A stretch of DNA of 64,000 nt from Paenibacillus cymbidii. GTDB lineage: Bacteria; Bacillota; Bacilli; Paenibacillales; NBRC-103111. Under the pieces are notes generated by a model that was not told the origin of the DNA, did not search any database, and was given only the letters and a program-made list of their open reading frames with translations. Shown here one piece after another: positions 53,463 through 61,682 of this stretch (position 1 is the first letter of the stretch; each line of letters opens with the position of its first letter). Location of the stretch: positions 62,001-126,000 of the forward strand of contig NZ_SHLX01000019.1 of NCBI RefSeq assembly GCF_004764705.1, read 5' to 3'. A program made the position numbers and the translations under genes.

Positions 53463-54451
53463 AATCACTTCAAGAATACACCCGCTGGAAAAAAGACATG
53501 GCTCCTCACGGCAAATCGGATTGGAGGAAGAGCGTCTGGCAGTTGTTCAACAGCATCGTTCCTTTCCTCTTGCTGTGGGGTCTTGCCTATGTAACGTTGT
53601 CTGTCTCCATCTGGATCACACTGGCGCTTGCCATTCCGGCAGCCGGATTCATGATCCGAATCTTCATTATATTCCATGATTGCTGCCATCAATCGTTCTT
53701 CGCCGGGAGAAGAGCGAATACGGTCATCGGGACGATGACGGGAATCCTCACTTTCTTCCCTTATGAGCAATGGAAAAATGAGCACTCCATTCACCATGCG
53801 ACAAGCGGCAATTTAGGCCGTAGAGGCACAGGCGATATTTGGACGCTGACTACGAAGGAATACGCGGCGCTCTCCCCATGGAAGCGTCTGGGATACCGCT
53901 TATACCGCAACCCCTTCGTCATGTTCGGGCTTGGACCGGTATTTATATTCTTGTATGAATACCGGTTGAACCGAAAGAGTGCCAAACGCAAAGAGCGCAT
54001 GAACACGTACCTGACGAACGCAGCGTTAGCAGGCTTGATGGGACTGCTCTGTTGGTTGTTGGGCTGGAAGGAGGTCCTGCTTGTAGAGGGAACGATCCTC
54101 TACTTGTCCGGCGTTGCCGGCATATGGCTCTTCTACGTGCAGCATCAATTTGAGGACAGCTATTATGAGCGTACGGACAAGTGGGATTTCTTCAGCGCGG
54201 CTATTAACGGCAGCTCCTATTATAAGCTGCCCAAAATCCTGCAATGGATGACGGGGAATATCGGATTCCACCATATTCATCATCTCGATCCTCAGGTGAC
54301 GAATTATAATTTGCAGTATATACACGAGAGCAACGCCGCCATGCATGACGTTCCTGCCATCGGCATTCGTTCGAGCCTGCAGGCGCTTCGATACCGACTA
54401 TGGGACGAGAGCAGCAAACGATTTGTGGGGTTTCGAGGCCTGAAAGGATAA
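53459..54451 (+). CDS. des: Membrane fatty acid desaturase (Des-like)
   Basis: The 330-residue protein has the three His boxes of membrane diiron desaturases: HDCCHQSFF, HSIHHATSG and HHIHHLDP. About four membrane helices lie between them. In Bacillus, Des puts a cis double bond into phospholipid acyl chains after cold shock. The desK/desR sensor genes that often follow are absent here; a terminator comes next. AAGGGG precedes the ATG, which overlaps the small upstream gene. Confidence 0.9.
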   Translation: MKSLQEYTRWKKDMAPHGKSDWRKSVWQLFNSIVPFLLLWGLAYVTLSVSIWITLALAIPAAGFMIRIFIIFHDCCHQSFFAGRRANTVIGTMTGILTFFPYEQWKNEHSIHHATSGNLGRRGTGDIWTLTTKEYAALSPWKRLGYRLYRNPFVMFGLGPVFIFLYEYRLNRKSAKRKERMNTYLTNAALAGLMGLLCWLLGWKEVLLVEGTILYLSGVAGIWLFYVQHQFEDSYYERTDKWDFFSAAINGSSYYKLPKILQWMTGNIGFHHIHHLDPQVTNYNLQYIHESNAAMHDVPAIGIRSSLQALRYRLWDESSKRFVGFRGLKG

Positions 54452-54453
54452 AC

Positions 54454-54489
54454 AATAGGCAGATCGCAGTTTCTTGCGATCTGCCTATT
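54454..54489. terminator. Bidirectional terminator between desaturase and SLH-protein genes
   Basis: AATAGGCAGATCGCA and TGCGATCTGCCTATT form a perfect 15-bp stem with a six-base loop, flanked by short T and A runs. The genes on either side converge. Confidence 0.88.
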
Positions 54490-54518
54490 TCATTGCCTGT
54501 TCCAGTAAGGCTCGCTCG

Positions 54519-57500
54519 TCAAGGCGTGACGGAACGGGTAAACAAGGCGATCGCCCGTGTCAGCACTTCGACGGTTTCCGCTCGGGTTGCTCGGGCGAGC
54601 GGACGGATCGTGCCGTCCTCGTAGCCGACGAACAACCCGCGCTCTGCCGCGGCCGTCATGGCGGGAAGCGCCCAGGCGGCGATGTCCCCGCTGTCGGCGA
54701 ACGCGGCGCCGGACCGGGCGGCGGGAAGCTTCAGCGCCCGTACGAGCATCGCCGCCATCTGCTGGCGCGTAATCGGATCGTCCGGCCCGAATGTCCCATC
54801 GTCGTAGCCGTCGACGATGCCGCTTGCGGCGGCCGCGGCGATGGCGTCATGCGCCCAATGGTTCGCCGTATCGGCGAACGTGCGGCCTGTTCCGCTCTTG
54901 CCGGCGATGCCGACGGTACGCATGAGCAATTGCACAAACTCCGCTCGCGTCACTTCCCGATCCGGCCGGAACGTGCCGTCGGGATACCCGTCGATGCCGC
55001 CGCGTCCGGCCATGGCCCGGATGCCCGTTTCCGCCCAGTGCCCGGCGATGTCGGCAAAGTCCGGCAGCGGCTTTCCGTTGCCGGAAGGCGCCTTGCCCGG
55101 CGGCGTCAGGACGGCAAACTTCGTAAAGTGGATCGTCTGCCCGCTGACCGTGCCGCTCTCCCAATCGACCGTTGCTCCGTCCAGCGGCACCCACTCGCCG
55201 GTTACCTCGTTGTACCAATAAACGGCTACGGTGTCCGCAGCGGGATCGAGCTTGGAGCGGTCGAACGGCAGCGTGAGCGTCACCGGCTTGAGGAAAATGC
55301 CGGCGGTCGACTTCGCGATCTCGTATACTTGGCTGACGCGGCGTTCGCCGGCCGGCAGCCGCTTGACGTCGTCCTCCGACATCGTCCCGATGGACACGCG
55401 GAACGCGCCCGGGAAGGAGCCCGCCGGGAAACGGATGGCAACGCCATCCCCGGCCACCGTGCCGCCGGAAGCAGGGTCGATGCGCCATCCGGCATCGGTT
55501 GGCGGCTGCGTCGACCCGCTGTTGCCGCCACCGTCGGCTGTGCCGCTTCCTCCGCCGTAACCGCCATCGCCGCCGGTATTGCCTCCCCCGGTGTTCCCGC
55601 CGGGTCCCTCCCCATCGTCTCCACCGTTTCCGCCGCCGCTGCCATTGCCGCCCGGATGGCCGCCGCCGTTCGTCTGCTCCAACTGCTTCACATTCAGTTG
55701 GAATGCCTTCGTTTGGCGCGTATCCCCTTTAACGACGGTCGCCGTCAGCGTCGCCGCGATGTCGCCTTCGCCAAACGCTGGCCGGGTCACCTGCCCCGTC
55801 GCCGCGTCGATGACGGTCGGACGGCTCGACGACCATTCGATTGCCGACCCGTTTGCGCCTTCGACCGGCAAATAAACGGTTTTCGTCACGCTGGTCGGGT
55901 CGTCCCCTTCGGTATACCGGATGGCAAGCGCCGCCAGATCCGTCGTCACCGCTTCGAGATCGGTCATCGAAACGGTGCTGATCTGATCGATGTCGAACAC
56001 CCCGTAATCGGTCCAAGCGTATTGTTCATTGGCGCGGAAGCTGGCCTCCACTACCGCCTGCCCTTGCCGCAGCCCTTTCAACTCGCCGCCGGTCAGCTCG
56101 GCGTACGTTTGGCCGGACAGGACGGTCCACTCCACCGCTTCGTTCGGGATTTCCACCGCAGCGCCATCCCTGTCGTAAGCGTACAGCCGCAGCGGCTGCT
56201 TGTCGCCCGACTTCATTTCCCGCTGCATGCCGATCACGACTTTGTCGATTTCCAGCACGGCGGGATTGACCGCCTGCTGCGTGTAAACGTTTTTGCCGCC
56301 ATAGGCATCGGCCGCCACAATCTGCAGGTCGAACACTTGCCGGTCCGGAAGCGGGAACCGGTACGTAAACCGGCCATCCTCCTCAACCTCGGCCGGGTAG
56401 CCGTTTACGGTCACTGTCGCGCCGACGTCGGTTTGCCCCGTCAGCTCGGCGTTCCCGTCCGCAAAGGCGACGTCGTCGACCGCGAGCAGCGGCGCATTCG
56501 TTTTGACCGCGATGCGGTACGTCTTTACGTCGGTGTCGCCGTCTTCACCTGCTGCGGCGATTTCGATTTCGTTGGCGCCTTCCTTGAGCGCAACACCGAC
56601 GCTCCACCCGGCGCCCGCCATCGTCATCGGTTCGGCGCCCGGATCGTACATCGACGGATTGACGCGGACTTCCGTCCGCACCGCCGTGTCGCTGGCGAAC
56701 TGGAGCGTCACGTTGGTCGTGTTGGTGCGGAAATACGGCATACCTTCGTCATCCCGCTCGACACGCACTTCCTTTCCTCCGGTCGAATCGACCGGCTGGA
56801 CGTTCATGTCGAATACGGGCGGGGTAGGCGCGTCGAGCGTCATTTCCACAGGTGTCGACCACAAGCCGAAATACTGCTCCGGCTGCTCGCTTGCCACATT
56901 GGCGTACACGTCGATGTCGTAGGCCGTCCCGTCGGCGAACCCGCCGACCTCGATGTCGGCATACCGGCCCGGCTGGCCGGACGGCGGCACCGGGTATTCG
57001 AACAGGACCGGCTGTCCTCCCCCTTCCCCTTGCGGTTTGCCATAAATCGTATAGGAGCGGACGTCGGCAAGATCGGACTTGTTCCAACTGATTCGTTTCA
57101 AACCGGAACCGATGTCGACCGCCGTCACTCCGCCGGCGCGGTAGTCGGGAGCCACGACGCCTTTGACAACGATATCGAACGTTTTGCCGGGCGGCAGCCC
57201 ATATAGCTTCGTATCGTAATAGTCGTCATCTGCGCTCTCGCCGTGGTTGTACAGTTCGCTCGAATAAGGGATCGTATACGTCCGGCCCGCTTCGTCTTCC
57301 AATTGAATCACATAATCCGCGATCCCTTCGATGCGCGACCAACTCGCCTCGTATTGCCCGGTCGAAAGCGGATCGTCAATGTAGGCCGCGTCAGCCTGCG
57401 GATAATCGGCGTACGGATCGTCGACTGCGCCGCCAGGCTTCTGGCTCACCGCCTGCACGACGATCCGGTACGTCGCGCCGGTCGGCCAACCGCGGATGTC

Positions 57501-60500
57501 CGCGGCATAACGCGTCACGCCGTCCGCGTAAGGGACGAACGTCCAATTCGACCCGTCCGCCGGCTTGCCTAGCTCGTCGACAGTGAAGACGTAATACCCG
57601 GCGATGTCGTTCCCGACCGCCGCGTCCCATTCGACTTTGACGCCGCCGCTGCCGATCGCCGTTGCCGTCACATGGCCCGGCGCAGCCGGCACCTTCGGAT
57701 TGACGACGGCGAACGGCGCCGACTCGCGGAAGCTGTTTTGCAGCAGCCCGCCGGATGCATCGAACTGTTTCAGCACGGCAACGATCTTGTACGAGCCGCT
57801 GCCGATGCTGTCCGGCAAGGCGGCTTGCAGCAACGCCGCATTCCCTGTCAGCGGAACGTCGGCGAGCAACCGCGTCAGGATCGGCTGGCTGGTTTCGACG
57901 CTTTCCAAATACAGATCGGCCTTCGTCCTTCCGTCCGCAGCCGCCGGCGAAAGCGCGAGTTCGATTCCCGCCTGCTCGCCGTTCTGGGATGCCGCGATCG
58001 TCTTGATTTCCGGCAGCGGCGCCGCGCCGAACGCTTCGAACTCGGCGGGGACGCTGCTCCTGATCGTCCATGTGCCCGGCTTGTTCCGCTCGGCAGGCAC
58101 CGAAACGGCGATGTAGTCCTGCACGCTTCCGGTATCGGGATCCGTGTATTCGCTGCGAATCACATTTTGCCCGTCGCCCGTTTCAACCAGCGGAATTTCG
58201 GCGCCGTCCGGATCGGTAAGCTTCAGGCCGATGTCGCTGCCGCGTTCGTATTTGGCCTGCACGAGCAGCGCTTCGCCGCCGCCGGAAACAAACGATTGCA
58301 GCGTCGTTGCGTCCAGCGCCGTCACTACGCCCGACAGCGTCTTGACCGGAATCGGCGTCAAATTCGTGCCGACCGCAAGCCGGGTCGATCCCTCCGCCCC
58401 CGGTTCGGACAGGGCGAACGTTTTCGTATCCGGATTGATAAACTGCACTTGCTGCGTGCTCCACGTATACCGGACGCCGACCGGAATCGTTCCGAGCGCC
58501 TTGGCGTACGCCTGCACGAAATTCGTATTGAGCGCCGCCGAGGCGTCCGCCAGCTTGACGCCAGGCAGAATCGGCGAAAACGTCGGAATTTGCACATAGC
58601 CCCGCACATAACCGCCGAAGTAAAACTGCGACGAGTCGTTATTGTAGCTGAGCTCGACGGACGCCTGGCCGACGATGACGTCCAGCAGCGAAATGCGCCC
58701 GCCCACCAGCGCGCCGGTGACCGGATAAAACATGATTTTGCCCGTCAGATCGGCAATCGGCACCACATAGATGTTGCCCGTGCCGCTGAGCGACGCTTCC
58801 TTGCTGCCGATCGACAGCTTGACATTCGACGCGCTGAACGCTCGCCGCCCGAGCAGCACGGGCGTCACCGTATCGGTGATGCCGAACCAGAAGCTGCCGC
58901 TGAAGTCGGGATAAATCCCTTTGGCGATGCTGTCGCGCAGCGTGTGCAGCCCCTTGATTTCACCGCCCAGCTGGTTGATCGTCAGCGGCACGTTCGGGAT
59001 GCTGATGAAGCCGACGTTGTCGGCATATTCGGCCATAAACTCGTCGGGAAAGACGATCATCCCGTCCGGCGTCGGCACCGTAAAGACCCCGAATTTGCCT
59101 TGGATCCGCGAGTTGCGGGCAAACGATCCGCCGCTTCCGGTAGGAACCGTCTCCAGATTCGGCAAGCTCAGCTTCGTGTAAATGCTGTACAAGTTTTGAA
59201 TCGTATCGATGCGCAGCCGGCCTTCCACACCGCCCGTCTGGTTCGGTCTGACGTCGCCGGCCAGGAACGGCCCGATCTTCATTTGCGGCAGCCCGATGCC
59301 CGCCTCCAGCGCGAACTTGATTTTGCCGTCCTCGTAAACCCGGAACTTGTCCACCGCTATTTCGGCATAAAGCAGCTTGCCGAGCACCGCGTTGTCGCTG
59401 GCGCCGAAATATTTGTACAACGTCTTGAGAATGGATAGGATGTCGAGCGACCCTTTGAACTCGGCCGCGTATTTCTTTTCGTCCGGGTCGTACACGACGC
59501 TCATCTGCTTGATGCCAAGCACATACGGCCCGACGATCGCATTGACGTCGTCGCTGAAGCCGAACACGTTCGGATTGCGAATTTTCATGTCGTTGACGTT
59601 GAACGTAAACGCCGACTTCCAGATGAGCGGGGATTGCGGCATATTCGTCAGCTGCTTCAAATAGATCCGGCTTTGGTCGTTGCCGGCAATGACCGCCTGC
59701 GTCGCCGTGTCGTAGACGTAACTGTCGCTGTATTCGACCGTTGTCGGTTTGACCACGATTTCGCCCGGCATGTCGGCGTCGTACGCGGAAACCGTCAGCT
59801 TCAGCACATTGCCGATTGTCACCGCTTGCGACGGATGCGGCACAACGGAGTAGGTGCCGTCGTTCATGTCCTGGATGTTGCCCTGGATGCGCAGCACTTC
59901 CTGTTCGCCCGCGGGAACGGTCGGCACGTTGTCGCCCTTGCCGTAATAAATGCGATTGCTCGTATGCGTATACTGCCCGCCGATGTCCGGGCGAGTCTTC
60001 AGCACGTCTTTTTTCGTAATCAGCAAAGTGCCGTAACCGCGTGTCATGACCGCAATGTCGTTCGTGATCGTGATGGCGTCCGGCCGGTACATCCCTTTGC
60101 TCAGCTCATGTTCGATCCCGATGCCGTAAATCCCGAGCGGCAGCTCCGGCAGCATGACGGAAAGCTGGTTGTTGCTGTCGACCGCAACATATCGCGGCTC
60201 GATCGTCGTTCGTGTGCCGCGGGCGTCCTGCACGTATACGCGCCACCGATCCGGGTCGTCCTTCAGAAAATTCAGGCTGCTGCCGCGAATGACTACCTTG
60301 CGGAACGCTTCCTTCACGTACATCTTGTTCGGCGCCACGGCGGTGAACTGGATGTCCGGAGGCTGGCGGAAATTCGGCAGCACGACGACGTGCGCCGTCT
60401 CTTCCCGCCGCTTCACTCCCGGAGACTGCGGATCGCCGACCGTAACGCGCACTTTAAAGGCGTATACGTTCACCGTATCGGCGCCCGTTGCGGCGAACCG

Positions 60501-61664
60501 CCAGCGCAGCGACATCCGCTCCCCCTTGGACAACGAAGGGATGTAGGCGATGTTCGGATCTCCGCCGGTCAACTGGACGCCGGTCGGGTAGCTGATCTCG
60601 ACGCGCACGTCGCCCTGATCGGCAGACGAAACAAGATCGTTGGCGATGATCGCCGACAGCTCGAACGTCGACGAGCCGTTCGTCTCGGCCGCCACCTTCT
60701 GCGGTGCCGCCACGGAAACCGTCATGTTGTCCAGCACCGTCTGCCGCTGCTCCATTTCGCCCATGCCGACAAGTGTCGAGAACGAAGCCGAATCGCCGCC
60801 GGCAATCGCCGCCTCATCCCAATAAATCGCCACGGCGCTGTCCGCAACCCCGTACAAGTTGTCCGCCGCCGCGTAATCGGTCCACGGATTGGGCGAATAC
60901 AGCCATTTGCCCGCCGACAATCCGTTCCAATGGCCGAAGACGACGCGCGACGGTTTTTTCTCCCCGAAGCCGTACAACGTGCCGAAAGCGATCACCGACG
61001 GATCGTCGACGTTATCCATCGCCTGCCAGTAGAGCGGCACGTCGTTCGCGCCGAACTCGCGTTCGCCTCTGACCGGCGACAGTTCGCCCGGCGCCATCAG
61101 GAGCGGTCCGTCATTGTCGCCTGCGGTCACGTCGAGCAATATACGCGTGCCCAGCTTGACGCTGCGGCCCGACTTGTTGTCCACTCGGTAGGAAAGCTTG
61201 GCGTTGCCGACCGGCAGCGATTCGCCCTGCTGCACGAGATCGACGGTTTGGCGGATGTCGACATCCTTGTACCGCCAGGTGGACACGATCTGCTGCCCCA
61301 CCAACTGCGGCGCTTCGAGGAAATAGCCGAACGGCGTCGCCTCCGGTCCGTATGTATGGCCGTAGATCACTTCTTCGCCGTCGATGCGGAAGCTTGTGTA
61401 CGACGTGTCCGGCACTTCCTGCTCGTACACGAGCGGCTTGTCGCCGTCGCCCGCGTTCGCCGGATCGCCTCCTGTCGTTCGTGCGGCGAACCGCCCGTTG
61501 GCCGCATTGACACTGACGCTCAGCACATCGTCGCCGAGCGTCAGCCGGCCCCCGCCTGCCGCCAGCACCTGCGCCCTGCCGGGCAGGAAGCCGGCCACGC
61601 TGCTGATCGTAATCGCTACCGCGGTTGCGGCGGCCACGCGTTTCATCCATCGATTGATGTTCAC
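54519..61664 (-). CDS. Giant S-layer-homology surface protein with FN3 and Ig-like domains
   Basis: The 2381-residue protein has an export signal (GTG start after GGGGAG; hydrophobic core VAAATAVAITISSVAGFL, cleavage near VLAAG). The N-terminal 1350 residues are beta-rich and unrecognised. FN3-like domains lie at about 1390-1700 (PAAPGHVTATAIGSGGVKVEWD). An atrophied bacterial Ig-like domain ends near 1997, a Gly-rich linker covers 1998-2056, and a ZU5-like beta domain covers 2057-2200. Three SLH domains close the protein at 2203-2262, 2263-2321 and 2322-2381 (FADIAGHWAE, FADTANHWAH, FADSGDIAAW). The SLH domains would anchor it to the cell wall. It is translated 18 bases behind another large surface protein. 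Confidence 0.85.
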   Translation of the reverse strand: MNINRWMKRVAAATAVAITISSVAGFLPGRAQVLAAGGGRLTLGDDVLSVSVNAANGRFAARTTGGDPANAGDGDKPLVYEQEVPDTSYTSFRIDGEEVIYGHTYGPEATPFGYFLEAPQLVGQQIVSTWRYKDVDIRQTVDLVQQGESLPVGNAKLSYRVDNKSGRSVKLGTRILLDVTAGDNDGPLLMAPGELSPVRGEREFGANDVPLYWQAMDNVDDPSVIAFGTLYGFGEKKPSRVVFGHWNGLSAGKWLYSPNPWTDYAAADNLYGVADSAVAIYWDEAAIAGGDSASFSTLVGMGEMEQRQTVLDNMTVSVAAPQKVAAETNGSSTFELSAIIANDLVSSADQGDVRVEISYPTGVQLTGGDPNIAYIPSLSKGERMSLRWRFAATGADTVNVYAFKVRVTVGDPQSPGVKRREETAHVVVLPNFRQPPDIQFTAVAPNKMYVKEAFRKVVIRGSSLNFLKDDPDRWRVYVQDARGTRTTIEPRYVAVDSNNQLSVMLPELPLGIYGIGIEHELSKGMYRPDAITITNDIAVMTRGYGTLLITKKDVLKTRPDIGGQYTHTSNRIYYGKGDNVPTVPAGEQEVLRIQGNIQDMNDGTYSVVPHPSQAVTIGNVLKLTVSAYDADMPGEIVVKPTTVEYSDSYVYDTATQAVIAGNDQSRIYLKQLTNMPQSPLIWKSAFTFNVNDMKIRNPNVFGFSDDVNAIVGPYVLGIKQMSVVYDPDEKKYAAEFKGSLDILSILKTLYKYFGASDNAVLGKLLYAEIAVDKFRVYEDGKIKFALEAGIGLPQMKIGPFLAGDVRPNQTGGVEGRLRIDTIQNLYSIYTKLSLPNLETVPTGSGGSFARNSRIQGKFGVFTVPTPDGMIVFPDEFMAEYADNVGFISIPNVPLTINQLGGEIKGLHTLRDSIAKGIYPDFSGSFWFGITDTVTPVLLGRRAFSASNVKLSIGSKEASLSGTGNIYVVPIADLTGKIMFYPVTGALVGGRISLLDVIVGQASVELSYNNDSSQFYFGGYVRGYVQIPTFSPILPGVKLADASAALNTNFVQAYAKALGTIPVGVRYTWSTQQVQFINPDTKTFALSEPGAEGSTRLAVGTNLTPIPVKTLSGVVTALDATTLQSFVSGGGEALLVQAKYERGSDIGLKLTDPDGAEIPLVETGDGQNVIRSEYTDPDTGSVQDYIAVSVPAERNKPGTWTIRSSVPAEFEAFGAAPLPEIKTIAASQNGEQAGIELALSPAAADGRTKADLYLESVETSQPILTRLLADVPLTGNAALLQAALPDSIGSGSYKIVAVLKQFDASGGLLQNSFRESAPFAVVNPKVPAAPGHVTATAIGSGGVKVEWDAAVGNDIAGYYVFTVDELGKPADGSNWTFVPYADGVTRYAADIRGWPTGATYRIVVQAVSQKPGGAVDDPYADYPQADAAYIDDPLSTGQYEASWSRIEGIADYVIQLEDEAGRTYTIPYSSELYNHGESADDDYYDTKLYGLPPGKTFDIVVKGVVAPDYRAGGVTAVDIGSGLKRISWNKSDLADVRSYTIYGKPQGEGGGQPVLFEYPVPPSGQPGRYADIEVGGFADGTAYDIDVYANVASEQPEQYFGLWSTPVEMTLDAPTPPVFDMNVQPVDSTGGKEVRVERDDEGMPYFRTNTTNVTLQFASDTAVRTEVRVNPSMYDPGAEPMTMAGAGWSVGVALKEGANEIEIAAAGEDGDTDVKTYRIAVKTNAPLLAVDDVAFADGNAELTGQTDVGATVTVNGYPAEVEEDGRFTYRFPLPDRQVFDLQIVAADAYGGKNVYTQQAVNPAVLEIDKVVIGMQREMKSGDKQPLRLYAYDRDGAAVEIPNEAVEWTVLSGQTYAELTGGELKGLRQGQAVVEASFRANEQYAWTDYGVFDIDQISTVSMTDLEAVTTDLAALAIRYTEGDDPTSVTKTVYLPVEGANGSAIEWSSSRPTVIDAATGQVTRPAFGEGDIAATLTATVVKGDTRQTKAFQLNVKQLEQTNGGGHPGGNGSGGGNGGDDGEGPGGNTGGGNTGGDGGYGGGSGTADGGGNSGSTQPPTDAGWRIDPASGGTVAGDGVAIRFPAGSFPGAFRVSIGTMSEDDVKRLPAGERRVSQVYEIAKSTAGIFLKPVTLTLPFDRSKLDPAADTVAVYWYNEVTGEWVPLDGATVDWESGTVSGQTIHFTKFAVLTPPGKAPSGNGKPLPDFADIAGHWAETGIRAMAGRGGIDGYPDGTFRPDREVTRAEFVQLLMRTVGIAGKSGTGRTFADTANHWAHDAIAAAAASGIVDGYDDGTFGPDDPITRQQMAAMLVRALKLPAARSGAAFADSGDIAAWALPAMTAAAERGLFVGYEDGTIRPLARATRAETVEVLTRAIALFTRSVTP

Positions 61665-61682
61665 TTGCCCGTCTCCCCTTCG

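Noticed and set aside
54474..57206. Plus-strand open frame of 910 codons opposite the SLH domains
   Set aside because: Arises from codon bias of the minus-strand gene; overlaps the terminator and has no protein-like composition.
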